Origin: Pohlia nutans
Taxonomy: Eukaryota > Streptophyta > Bryopsida > Bryales > Mniaceae
Direction: 5' to 3'
Length of the DNA: 64,000 bases
Assembly: GCA_022496805.1 (NCBI GenBank)
Contig: CM040085.1
Coordinates: 24,953,811-25,017,810, forward strand
This document shows positions 39,666 through 51,151 of this stretch, one piece after another (position 1 is the stretch's first letter; the number at the start of each line of letters is the position of its first letter). The notes under the pieces are model-generated. The model saw only the letters and a list, made by a program, of their open reading frames with translations, did not search any database and had not been told where the DNA came from. The translations under genes and the position numbers were made by a program.

Positions 39666-40307
39666 ATGGTGGACTGGCTGCAAGAGAGCTTCGACCTGAG
39701 AAACTGGCAAGGCCATCGAAGGGATGACGTAGGCGATATTCTGCCATGGATTGATAGGGCGGAATACGACGCTGCCGCCCGGCATCCCTCGAGCCCCATC
39801 AATCTCTTCATCTTATCGATGTTTGTGCCGTACGAGATTGTGCGCGTTGTGGAGCAAACGGTGGGGTGGCCAGCCTTCCCCTTTGGCCACCGGGATCGCG
39901 GCCAAGTACCGCCGATCAACCCAGGGAACTTCAAGGAACTAGGGAGAGTGGTTCAAGCTTTGAGGGACATTAGTCGCAGGACATGGACCCTGGATATCCG
40001 GTTGGTAATGCACAACCTCGACGATTACAAGACACTGCTGGGAAGACTGCTTGATGATTTGATCCACTGTCGAAGAATGCGCTTACCCCGGTCCGTGAGA
40101 GCTTTGAGTTTGCGAGGACGTAGCCGGAATATGTTGCAAGAACCTGACGAGAATGTCCTCATCAGACACGCAAACGCTTTGGAGGTTCTACTGGATGAAA
40201 TAGATCGAATAGACGAGTCGATCAGTGGAAGTCCACCATTGATTCTCTTTGACCAGTTTGATCAGCACATTTTCACAGTGCACCAGCTCATTGAGTTCTT
40301 GAGTTAG
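39666..40307 (+). CDS. Unrecognised protein family, copy C (213 residues)
   Basis: Paralogue of 28385-29029, in the opposite orientation. It carries ILSMFVPYEIVRVVEQTVGWP, NPGNFKELGRVVQALRDI, DYKTLLGRLLDDLIHCRRMR, ENVLIRHANALEVLLDEID and LILFDQFDQHIF. The first ATG is at 39666, but similarity to copy A starts at a GTG at 39609. The sequence just before reads CA|GTGAGT, a strong donor-like string that may confuse gene callers. About 230 bp after the stop are also conserved with copies A and B. Function unknown. Confidence 0.55.
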   Translation: MVDWLQESFDLRNWQGHRRDDVGDILPWIDRAEYDAAARHPSSPINLFILSMFVPYEIVRVVEQTVGWPAFPFGHRDRGQVPPINPGNFKELGRVVQALRDISRRTWTLDIRLVMHNLDDYKTLLGRLLDDLIHCRRMRLPRSVRALSLRGRSRNMLQEPDENVLIRHANALEVLLDEIDRIDESISGSPPLILFDQFDQHIFTVHQLIEFLS

Positions 40308-40539
40308 TACTTGGTCAGTTGTATATAAAATTTTGTAGAAATGTATAAAAACAGTACGTTACAACCACTCAATTTTCATTCGGAATACCGGTTTTACTCT
40401 GAATGCGGTAATGCGGGTCTCGTAAGGATGGCGTACTTCAAAGGCGAAAGCATTGAAATTGTTGCGCACAAAGTTCGAGAAATGAGGAGTAGTGTAGATC
40501 TGGTGTGACCCCGGAAGGGCGTCTGGAAAAAGTGCCAAA

Positions 40540-42289
40540 TTTCGCCATTTTGACCGAATACATGAAGATTCTGATACCTTCAGATCACAAAAGGATCATA
40601 GTGCCACTCGATTTCTATACTCAGTCACATTTATGACTGAGGAGTCCTGTAATAAATATTCGGTTGAATTAGTGGGCGATTGGAAGCCACTCCGGAGATG
40701 TATGAAACCAATCGCCATTAGCGAAAATTAGCTGTAAAGACATAATGATTTACAATTATTCGTGTTCAGGTTCTTCATCCTCGTCGTAATGGAGTCTAAT
40801 CGTCAATCCGAATCTAATGATCTTTGAATTAGCAAATTATGTGAGCCTATGAACAATCTTTGGATTCCGGAATTTCCGTGTTCATGGATCAATTCAACGC
40901 CTGAGCACAAAGTAATAATAGTTGGTATATATCTCATATCCAAGGTGAAGGCCGTATTCGTTATATTGCAACTTTTCGCAGATATTGAGACATAATGCTA
41001 CTGTAGTTATTCAAAAATTCATTTTAAAATATTAATTGAAACTTTAAAAAAAATTAATGCTCAAATAGTGATTCTATACTGAAATTCTAAAAGTTGGTGT
41101 TGTTAAATATTTATGAAATAATACCAGTAAAGTGATAAAACGGTTTATCTTTCAGTCGAAGATAAAAATGAGACTATGAAAAGTCTGAATATAACGAATA
41201 TTGCCTTTGTGGTGAAAAAATTGCAGGGATCCAAAATCTTGTGCTAAAATTTATAGCATGCTTGCAAGTGCTCGGATGGTTTTTTCGTTTCCCAACTGAA
41301 ACCTAAGATACTTTCTAGGAAGGCTAACTTTAGATCATGTGAGATTTTAGACATAAGTCTCTTGAAACTGCATGCGTCTGTTTCAAACGGCCATCTGAAA
41401 CTGCTCCGGTTCCTAGTCGAGAGCCATTTTCTCAATGCACTTATGCACCAATTTTGAGGAATTTCGCCAATGCAATGAATATTGATGACAAATATGTTGA
41501 TTTACTTGTACTGATATATCCGTCAAGGAAATTGCCAAAGAGATGAAATCACACTCTCTGGTACTAAGACGACAATACGTATGTACTTCTACTATTGTGA
41601 TGTACACCTTCCCAACTTAATACCCATGTGGCCTTGCATGATCTACGACCTAAAGGTACGTGAACTGAATCTTGATGTTTAATATTAGCGCGCTGAACAT
41701 TACTTAACACTGTAACACGTGGTCGACTGAACACCAACATCTAGTTCTATATAATCCTTTAAATTGCACGTATCAATTCAACCATGATTGAGTCACAACA
41801 CTGCTAAACTCTACGTAACAGGGCCTAAGTTGCAATATTGTGCCCTAAGTGTACATGTTTATAATGTACGCTGAGCGGCATCACACACCACAGTGTGTGA
41901 TTGTGCGACCCTAGTGCAAACACCATTTCATGTAAGTCAGAATGAGCAGGTCTAGGCCTGGCTTTATTAATCAAAATGACATGCAGCTGGTGCCACTTGA
42001 AGCCGCCGCTTGGATCTGAAACCAAACTAAGACGTTCTCTCATCGGAGAAAATGCGCCGGTCATGTTTCAGAATTGAGTCCAGGGGGACGACCAGCACTT
42101 TTCACTCGTGAATCATAGTAGTCCGACTAGAAATATCTTGTTTGCAACATTTGAAATAAATGTATACTAGTAGTTACGTACTGTGGCTGTATGTCCATGA
42201 TTGATACTTCCACAGGATCTGATGATCCGTTGCCGACGCTGAGCCTGGATCCATCCAGTTCTGTTGTCAGCTGGCCACTTCCTTCAGGC
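40540..42289. other. Intergenic stretch; 3' flank of the second germin-like gene
   Basis: Contains a MITE-like inverted pair at 40944-41212. From 42055 to 42289 it holds the 3' flank shared with the pseudogene arm (26838-27055). No other gene supported. Confidence 0.35.
40944..41212. mobile_element. Possible MITE
   Basis: Imperfect inverted repeats around GGCCGTATTCGTTATATT and AATATAACGAATATTGCC, about 24 of 29 matched, 270 bp apart. Ends and duplication are not resolved. Confidence 0.45.
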
Positions 42290-42976
42290 TTAAGGGCTGA
42301 GGAACTGCTCCTCGATGAATCTGACGGTGTCCCCGCTGATGCGGAAGCCCTGCTCCAACACCTTGTCGTTGATGGGCGGCACGCTGTGGAATAACGCTGG
42401 CGCCACCTGCTGCACACCCGGGTTCTGGCTGCTCAAGGCAGAGAACGCCAACGCCGGGCCTTTGCCCACGTTGAGCTGGAAGTGCACCAGGCCCTTGGGG
42501 AACACGAACAGCTCGCCCGCCTTGATGGTGGTGGCGAACAACGTGTTGTTGGGGCCGTTGCTGCTCACGAACCCCACGTACAGCTCGCCCTTGGCCAGGA
42601 ACAGCAGCTCCGTGGCGCGGGGGTGCGTGTGCGGGGGGTTGATGCCGCCCTTGTCGAAGTCGATGCGCGCAGCCGAGATCCCGAGCGTGTTCAGTCCCGC
42701 AAAGTTCATGACGGAGGCCGGCGTCACGGCCGCCATGTTTTTATTGCTGGTGTTGCCGCGATTCTTGAGGGCGACGGAAGTGAAGTCCCACACCGTCACC
42801 TTGTCAGCGGGCTTGCAGGGGAAGCCATTGATGGTGAGGCCGGTGGAGTTGTCGGCGACGCAGAAGTCCTGCAGGGGATCCTCGTCGGCGGCCATGGCCA
42901 GCATGGGCACGAGCGCGGCCACGCTCACGAGCACGGCCACCGTCAGCCATAATCCATCACTGCGGAAGATGCCCAT
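42290..42976 (-). CDS. Germin-like protein, chimeric paralogue
   Basis: Intronless, 228 residues; start chosen at the MGIFRSDG methionine, matching the paralogue at 22814 (an ATG nine codons upstream is less likely). It has a signal peptide to about residue 30, Cys39 and Cys54, HTH and Glu in PPHTHPRATELLF, and box 2 GELFVFPKGLVHFQLN, so all Mn ligands are present and the protein should be a secreted cupin. The N-terminal ~80 residues differ from the 22814 gene at only a couple of sites. From GISAARIDFD onward the protein is identical to the pseudogene at 26440-26837 and differs from the 22814 gene at 12 or more positions. This mosaic suggests gene conversion between the inverted arms. TATA box at 43145-43151. 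Confidence 0.93.
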   Translation of the reverse strand: MGIFRSDGLWLTVAVLVSVAALVPMLAMAADEDPLQDFCVADNSTGLTINGFPCKPADKVTVWDFTSVALKNRGNTSNKNMAAVTPASVMNFAGLNTLGISAARIDFDKGGINPPHTHPRATELLFLAKGELYVGFVSSNGPNNTLFATTIKAGELFVFPKGLVHFQLNVGKGPALAFSALSSQNPGVQQVAPALFHSVPPINDKVLEQGFRISGDTVRFIEEQFLSP

Positions 42977-43144
42977 GGTATGATGTGGCTTGCTCGCTCT
43001 CAATGGATGCGTGCAGGTGCTGGAATCAGTGGATGGATGAGTTGAGGACGTTGCATGTGGAGAAGAAGTTGTAGGATGGTGGTGGAAGCTGGAGATTGGG
43101 AATGGTTGCTGCTGTTACAATGGCTCACCTGGGGTTGCGAGGGC

Positions 43145-43151
43145 TTATATA
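43145..43151 (-). promoter_or_regulatory. TATA box of the germin-like gene at 42290-42976
   Basis: TATATAA on the minus strand within GTGTATATAAGCCC, 175 bp upstream of the ATG. It aligns with the promoter of the 22814 gene, and homology continues further upstream (AACAAGACTC / TTGCAACAGT blocks). Confidence 0.65.
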
Positions 43152-43564
43152 CACCTTGGGGCTTGGTGCAGAACATGAGGTCAAGCCTTGGTTTCCGAGT
43201 CACAGAGTGGCATGAAGGAAGCGTCTGATGACTGTGCATGGCACGCTATGTGGTGCACTGAGGGAAATGGGATCTGGGAGTGACTGTTGCAAAGGATTGA
43301 GTCTTGTTCAGACGAGTGAGCCCAACAGTGAGCTGGCTGTGGTTGAAGTCATATTTACCAGCCTACCATGTATGGTACTGAAGTGGGTTGGATATAGCTT
43401 TTGGGTCCATTCTGCGAAACTAGTACCACCTAAGTTGTCATCAGTGCTTTTTCAGTGCTTTTTTCAAGGCATTTTCAATGTGATGTTTGATTTTAGTTGT
43501 AATTAGAGAGGAAAGTGATATGTCAATGTTTCCAACATGCATATAAAACATGTAGTACAAGATG

Positions 43565-43660
43565 AAAAATATCGCTTTTCAATGACTTAGCGATATTTCA
43601 AGATGAAAAATATCGCTAAGTCATTGAAATATCGCTAAGTCATTGAAAAATATCAAGATG
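43565..43660. repeat. Short direct and inverted repeats
   Basis: AATATCGCTAAGTCATTGAAA repeats three times with an inverted copy (TCAATGACTTAGCGATATTT) at the left. The region can form hairpins. No function apparent. Confidence 0.6.
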
Positions 43661-45466
43661 AGGGTGGGAGGAAACCATATGAGGAAAATAGACACAGAGT
43701 AGAGTTATCCGCTAAGTCATTGAAAAGTGGGTGACTAAGTGAACAATAGATTTGTTCTCCAAAAAAGAGCTTGTGTCGTGTACTAAAAACAAATGTTGAG
43801 TACGAAGTTTGAAAGCACCAAAGACGATGCTATAAATCTTCTGACCCAAGTTTTCCCGCGCGCCCTGGAGTTTTTAGCAACAGTCCACTGTGACACCACA
43901 GACCATCTGAGTTTAGTAAGTTTTCTCCTATGCGATAGGCTCTGACTCACACTAAATCAAGACACTCACCCAACCTTTCTTTTCCGGGAATGACTCTAGT
44001 TGAATTTTTATTTCCAACAAATACTATCATGATTCAGGCCCAGTCAGCCCTCAACTTTACGGATAACTCAACTGAATGATCAGACATGGGTCAAATATTA
44101 CTTACTTTGCAGAATAATTATCAGTTTTTTTGGTTGGAAATCATGTAATTTGTCACTTGTACAGTTCTGATGAATCCTTGAACAATGCCCATCCACCACT
44201 GCTTCTGTCCATAGATCTGGCAAAGTTGTACTGTATGTCAACACTGGAGCGTCCATTGAGTTTTCCATTATCTGCTTTCAACGACAATTGAATATCCATG
44301 TGTAATTGGATGTCTATTATCCTTGTATGGTTTCTACTACCCGTCCATTCTTCAATGCCACATGCGGCCAGCTTGGAAAATTTTGAGCATGTGTGCTTGT
44401 TGTGCCATGTAACATGACCTTCTGTTACTATTGCCCAGATTGCAAAATTTCAACCTGACTGGTCTCTTGATTCAACTTTTTGTGGAGATTTATTAATAAC
44501 AACATTTTGAGAAAATCTCACAAAAGTTGTAAAGTACTATTTGGAGGAATATTTTGGAATTGATGTTCAAATGAATGTTGTAGATTTTGAATTTTAGATT
44601 TCATCCATACCGTTAAATTCACCAATGCTATCATCAATATTTTATTATAAATTTTGAAAGTTAAAATTAAAATTTCTTGCTAAATTTTATTACAAAAAAA
44701 ACATTAACATTTTTTGAGTAAAGTTTGTTGTAATGGATTACAAATGAGACTCTTGACATGGTGATTTTTTGAAATTTTTGTATTCCTTAAATCTATGACC
44801 TCATCTTTGCAAGGTCACTTTCAAACTAAAGTCAATGCAATTTTTAAAGTTTTTTTTGTTGTAAATTCATTTGTAAAATATCTTGGCATTTAATTTCAAA
44901 TTCAACATCATCCCAAAATCTTAAAAATTTGAATGATATAATTTATTCTGTTGAAACTAAAAATAATCCAAAGTTCAACCCAATGTTTTTTTGTGTTGTT
45001 TTGCTTATTTGCAGCTAAACACCAGTGTCACGGCAGTATCACATTGGTTCAAATCTGGTGGGACCAACCCCCATTGCATACATGGTGTATTACTACACTA
45101 CGAAAGAAAAAGAGAACCATGCTTTGATTACTTAACCCTCAGGGAGTGCACATTCAATAAATTTAGGAATTACATGCGTGCATCACCCTTATTAAAACAC
45201 CCTTGTATACATTTCTTTTTGGCTAAAATCAAGCAATATATGTACAAATCTCACAGCCTCAAAATACATTTTCATATGTACACAAGGGCTAAAAATGAGG
45301 AATTTAACTTCAAGCCCCATGTATATCTACTTTCCGCTGGATTGAAATATGTCTCAGGCCATATGTACATTTTGTACATGCTTGTTCTAAATAATACCCT
45401 TGTTGTGCACGCACGTGTATAATTCCCGGTATAATTACAATACTTGAAGAGTGCACTCCGTGGGAC
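43661..45466. other. Gene-free stretch with dispersed repeats
   Basis: 44262-44530 matches 63735-64000 in reverse orientation. 44480-44870 matches about 24270-24620 in reverse orientation. The frame at 44991-45422 (143 codons) has no homology signal or codon bias that I can see and is not called. Confidence 0.4.
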
Positions 45467-45470
45467 TTAA

Positions 45471-46003
45471 CCCCTAAGTGACCAAATCACCATTTTATGA
45501 TCGCTGTCCTTTTTTTTACGGGATTCCTAAGATGAAAATTATTATTTTATTTTATCTTATTTTTGGAACAGGAAATCAAGTTTACTTTCCAACCCAATAA
45601 GAATTATTTCAATCCAAGTTAAACTCCACCAAGGACAGTTATTCAAAGATAAAGACCTCAATATTGTCCTAGGGTTATAACGTTTACTATTTTAGGAAAC
45701 TAATGATGATCTCTCCTTTGAAAAATTTGCCATTGACCATTTTAGAATAGAATGTCTAGTTTTAACCAATCATACCAAATTTCAAATTTTAAAAAATAAA
45801 TTTTGTAATTTTGGGGAATGTTAAATGGTAAATGCTTCTAATTCATTAGATGAGTGTCAAACATTTTGAAAATTTGACTGTAGGGATAATTACTAAACAT
45901 CATGCTTCTCATTTTCTCTTTTGGACCAAACTTTATCAAAGTTGTAGAAGTTACATTTATAACACATTTAGGTTTTGCCCTTACTCCTTCTGACATTTAG
46001 GTG
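45471..46003. mobile_element. piggyBac-like MITE, tandem copy 1
   Basis: TTAA-CCCCTAAGTGACC at left and TGACATTTAGGTG-TTAA at right. The interior is shared with the next element, in the same orientation, 230 bp downstream. Confidence 0.6.
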
Positions 46004-46232
46004 TTAAGGACTAAGTGGCTTGAATGGAACAATTTCAATATTTGGGTAAGTTCCCACAACGTCAATTTTGAATTTAATATTATGAGACTTTTAGTGAACG
46101 TGAAGAATTTCAAGAGCTTTGTAGGAATATAATTTTTTTTTCCATTGGTAGAAAAAGTTATATTGCCCAAAGCCATTTTTTCCAAGGCCAAGCAGCTTGG
46201 GAAAAATGTTATATTACTCCAATAGATCTTAA

Positions 46233-46773
46233 CCACTAGATGACCAAACGACCATTTTATGGTCACTATCCTTTTTATACGGGTTGCCTGAGATGAAAAA
46301 AATGTTTTTAATGAAAATGAAAAATAAATTCAAATAGGAAATCAAGTCTACTTTCCAACCCAATTTGAATCGTGTCAATCCAAGTTAAACTCTATTGAGG
46401 AGAAGTTTTCAAAGTCAAACACCTCAACATTGACCTAGTGTTATAACACTTACTTTTTTAGGAAAGTAATGATGTTCTCTCCTTTAAAAAATTTGTCATT
46501 GACCATTTTAGAATAGAATGTCTAGTTTTAACCATCATACCCATTATCAAATTCTGAAAATAAAACTTGTAATTTTGGTGAATATTCAACATTAGATGTT
46601 TCTAAATTCGTTAAACAAGTATCTAAAACATTTTTTGAAAGTTTGGCTATATGGATGATTTCTAAAAATCATGCTTTTCATTTTCTTTTTTGGACCAAAC
46701 TTCATCAAAGTTGCAGAAGTAACATTTTATAACACGTCAAGGTTTTGCCCTTACTCCCTCTATCATTTACGCG
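46233..46773. mobile_element. piggyBac-like MITE, tandem copy 2
   Basis: TTAA-CCACTAGATGACC at left, ATCATTTACGCG-TTAA at right. Shares CCATTTTATG(A/G)TC, AAATCAAGT(T/C)TACTTTCC and GTTTTGCCCTTACTCC with the copy at 45471-46003. Confidence 0.6.
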
Positions 46774-46777
46774 TTAA

Positions 46778-47806
46778 ATTTGATACGGAAGCAAGTGACA
46801 TGATATTATTTTTGATGTTAAAAAAAATAACTATATGTAGTTCAAAAATTTCATTCCAATACAAGTCAAAAATTTCTGACTTTGTCGGATAGGGTGGGAA
46901 AAAAGAACTTTTTTAAGATATAAAAATTAGAAATTTTGTAATTTCTTTTTCTACTTCAAAAAGAGACAAGAGTTTTGTCTTTCATGTGTAGATTGAGATA
47001 TTAAACAAAACCAAGTTCACAATAAAATTAAATGACTGTGTTTGGCAATGGTTTGCACCTCTTCCACTTGTAGTATTGTTTTCAATGTTGAATCATTCTC
47101 CTACTTCTCAAATTTTGGTATACAAGTAACTTACATTCTTTATTTCCATTGTGTAACAACAAATTACAAACATCACACTGTGAACGAAGAGAGCACGTTA
47201 CTAGTGCTCCCCCGCGAGTGATTTTTTTTGGATTTTCTCTTCCTACAATATATGGACTAGCTAGACGCAAAACTCCTGATCATTTGCTACTAAGAGAAAC
47301 GACCACACTGTAACATGAGGCCTAGGAGCAATCCCCATCACGCTCAAGATTCCTATCAAGGAGGAAAGTATTAGGTTTTATGACGTGTATTTGACCAGAA
47401 TCGAATCACCGCCCTCTTTGTTGCTACAATTTTTAATGTATTGATTTCAATTTTCATTCACATAACCATCATTCTTATCTGATTATCCCAAATTTTCTAC
47501 CAAAAAAGTGTTAGTTATCATTTAGAAAAGTCCTTAGTGAGTCATTAAAACGAGAGCTATTTTAATGTTTTAATACCCAAAATTTTACAATATTACTTTC
47601 ATCTTGTAATATGTGTTTTATACATGTTGCAAATATTGACATATCACTTTCCTTTCTAATAACAATTTAAATCAAACATCACATTGAAAATGCCTCTCAA
47701 AAAGCCACTGCTGACAACTTAGCCGGTTTGTATGAGTTGAATGAACCCAAATCGGCCTGCCAATATTGCATGTGCTGGCGACTGGGACGGTCTGGCTTTC
47801 CACGCC
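46778..47806. other. Gene-free stretch
   Basis: AT-rich sequence with no supported coding frame. Confidence 0.4.
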
Positions 47807-47809
47807 TCA

Positions 47810-48268
47810 GGGGCAGTTTACACTATGGACCAAGAGCCATGACCAAGAAAATTAAATCATTTTCATGGTCATGGCTCTTGGTCAAGAGCCGTGACCATGA
47901 AAAATAAAAAATGCAATTTTAAATGACCGGGACAAGTTTAAGCTCATCATTCTCTCTTTTATCCTCCCCTTTTTCCTCCTTTCTCTTTAAATAATTGAAC
48001 ACTAGCCAATTAATGATTTTTGAGCCCCATGATCTCCTAGATTATAGTTGAGTCGAGGCATTTGCTTCGACTCAACTATAATCAAGGAGACCATGAAAAC
48101 ATTATCCATTTGGGAAATTTTAGCATTTTTGGGGACCTCAAAGTTAGTGGTCATTCTCCTTTTTTCAAGGTAGTGTAAAGCCAAATGGGACCAAGAGCTC
48201 TTTTTGGGTCAATCACAGATTTTAAAATTCCATGGTCATGGCTCTTGGTCTATAGTGTAAACCGCCCC
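47810..48268. mobile_element. PIF/Harbinger-like MITE, copy 2 (inverted relative to copy 1)
   Basis: Ends GGGGCAGTTTACACTA and TAGTGTAAACCGCCCC are flanked by TCA on both sides (47807-47809 and 48269-48271). The interior is nearly identical to the reverse complement of 18840-19333, minus a short segment near one end. Confidence 0.88.
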
Positions 48269-48271
48269 TCA

Positions 48272-49315
48272 GTGAGGCGCGGGAAAGCAAACAAGAATTA
48301 AACTATTTAGAAAAGTAAGGACAGATGAGGTGCCATTTCGGCTGGGAGTCAACAGCATTTGTGTAAGATATTCCATGGACACTGATGGCACATGTCATCT
48401 GGTTTCAACATTGGACACCCTTGGCGTCAACTCTTTGACATACTGTACGTACATAATTGCCACTGTACGAATCAAAGAATGTTCTGGTCCAACTTTGGTT
48501 TGCCTAATTTAGCCAGGGTCAAGACTCTCTTTGTGCACGTTCCTGAACCACATCCTTTACACTGTAGCAACACTGCAGAGAAACTACTAATAAATAAAAT
48601 AATTCAACTCTCCAACCCTCTTTGCTTGGTCCATTTGAAGTTAGAGAAAATTTTGTGCGATTCTTTTGATCCCTTGATAAGTGCTTGAGATTAGGAGGTG
48701 AACATATGAACAGTAGGAGGGATGAAGAATGTTATGCGATTTTAGTCATGGGCACCTAAATCAACCTAAATCGATATGTTTATTTTGAGAGGTCCCTGAT
48801 CTCTCAAAGTAATGAATATCAGGTTAATCATAATTTTGTGCCAAAAGCATTTCTCGCATTTCATTTGCACTCATAACAAAAGTGGTGCTTTTTCTATTGA
48901 GCATTTTTTTTATTATTCACTTTAGCAACTTTTCATATTTTTGTGCTAGAAAATAAATGAGAATTTCAATGCACTTAAAATACGTCATTTAGAGACTATA
49001 TGCAAGATTTATAAAGGATTAACATCTTATTGATAGATATTTTCAACTAAAAGCTCTAAACATTTGGATAGATATGAAAGCATGGTTTTTTTATTTTTTA
49101 TTTTGCACAGTAGACTATAATAGTACACGAAGGAGGCAATGGAGGCCTGGAGGGTGGTCCCTCTAAATATACATCATTGTGATTGTGCCATGCCGTTGGT
49201 GTTTGGCTCCAAGAAGAAAAAAAAAAAGATTGTGTTGAAGTGTAGTTCATATTTAGTTTAAACAATATAAATTTGTTTACCCGAATTTTCAAGGTTTTAA
49301 AATGATGTTTATAGG
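48272..49315. other. Gene-free stretch left of the LINE
   Basis: No supported ORF. It ends at the left copy of the LINE target-site duplication (49316-49327). Confidence 0.4.
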
Positions 49316-49891
49316 TTAATGCATGTTAAAGCAGAAGGAGTTGGAAAAATGTTTCACGCGGAAAAAGGACATGGCTGAGACAGATCTGAGAGCGTAAGCA
49401 GCGCGGCGATGGTAGCTTGGATGTGTGGTGACTGGAGCTCGTAACAAACTCACAAGGAGGGTGATTCCATAGCTCTGTGTAGTCAGTGTATGCCGAGTCT
49501 CTGGCTTTGATTTAGATCTGCCATTCACTGGATATTGGCTCGTAAGCTAGGTGCAGCATGGATAGATTGCCCAGCTCAGAATGAGCAGGAGAACAGATCC
49601 GCACAGTAGAGAGATTGGAGGTAGGACCGATCTGTGATTATTGTCTTTACAGGGTTCTGATTGCGAGTGGTGCAGTTTGCGCATCATAGATCGCCTAGCT
49701 CAGAGAATAGTTGTTGCGTCAACCTAGATCTGTCACACCAAATCTGAAAGCAGTTGGAGGTGTTTCCTGAGCAGTGGATCTGCCTTAACAGACCAGGAGA
49801 AATGCTGTTCAACAACTCATGAGAAGGAGCGCTGATCTACGCAACAGAGAGCTGGGAGAGGGAACTGATGGACTGATCGGAGGCTGCTGAC

Positions 49892-49953
49892 TGATCTGCT
49901 GGCCGAGCATTGATCTGCTGGCCGAGCGCTGATCTACTGGCCGAGCGCCGATC
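49892..49953 (+). repeat. Three ~21-bp tandem units in the LINE leader
   Basis: TGATCTGCTGGCCGAGC recurs three times with small changes. It lies in the leader, where promoter repeats often occur in LINEs; a promoter role is inference. Confidence 0.75.
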
Positions 49954-50732
49954 TGAGCTTGGAGAAGTGGACCGATCCGTTGATCGAGTGCTGGGGTGCA
50001 GCCTCACCGGGATCTGAATGCGAGCTGTGCGGTAGGCCAACACACCCCCCACGCCCAAGCTGTCGATCGTCCAAGCCCGACACATGCTGAAGACTCAAGA
50101 TTCTAGCTGAGCGGCGGATAATTCAAAGCACTGCTCCCTCGCATACACATTGCTGGTACCACTACCATCCAAGCTACCAAGACCCGTTGCAGATATTGTA
50201 GCCGCATGCACAACATTTGCAAACCATCCCCAAACCTGGTATTTCCCACCCGATCCTTAAGCTCTACTTTTTTTTTTTTCCATTTCCATTGCATTCGCAG
50301 GTATTACATCTCTGGGATCTATATCAATATCCTAGACCCACTGTACCCAACCAACGAGGGCAACACTCAACCTAGTATCAACAGCAAGAGTAAGCCGCAG
50401 CCCAGGCGGAGAAGCAGCAAGTCAACGCATCTACGCATTAACCAGTCGCAGCAGAACCTCCAACATCAGCTCAATCCAAACTGCTACAACTCAGGTAAGC
50501 ACTATAAAGTTGATCTTTTCCTCTCTCCTCCACCCCAGACCTTCTTACTAGTTCTTAAGCCTCTGTCTTATTTACCTCGCAGCCCTAAAAAACATGCCGC
50601 CACTAATGCTTCAATTGCTAGAAATATAGAAAATCATAGTGTTTGCTGCAGGAAGGTTCTGCATAACAACAAAACCTACAGCAACCATCATCGCCTTCAC
50701 TACAATTACAACCAAAGCGCCGCGTTTAGGGG

Positions 50733-50843
50733 CAGCAAGAGGTCCAAGGTCTGGAAACAGACTTACTCTAAAGCTGCCCACCTACAGCAAGAGGTCCAAG
50801 GTCTGGAAACAGACTTACTCTAAAGCTGCCCACCTACAGCAAG
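50733..50843 (+). repeat. 52-bp tandem duplication in the LINE leader
   Basis: Two perfect copies starting CAGCAAGAGGTCC, with a third partial start at 50837. It creates the repeated peptide seen in spurious frames here. Confidence 0.9.
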
Positions 50844-51151
50844 AGCTCCACGGCAATAGCAGAACAGATCGTCCTACTTCACCAGCGCACCACCTGCCAC
50901 ACCAAACCAAAGGTAAGCAATCGCAACCAAACGCTTTCAACCTGTTGAATTTGCTTAGAAACCCTAATTCTCGCACTAACCTCCGTGTTTGCAAGAAACT
51001 CAGTCATTCCTCGCACAACCAGAGTAGCAACTCTCAGCCCAAGCAACATTATCCAGGTAACCCCTCCCACCATTTCTACTCCTGCTTAACTCCTCTGTAC
51101 AAGTAGTGGTACTCTCTCGGCAGTCCTTGCACAGGTACCAAGACCAATCAA

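Noticed and set aside
44991..45422. 143-codon ORF
   Set aside because: AT-rich, no domain, no homologous copy in the window, and no start or promoter context.
50206..51106. Overlapping ORFs of 205 and 155 codons upstream of LINE ORF1
   Set aside because: They span the 52-bp tandem repeat, lack domains, and look like leader sequence; not called as genes.
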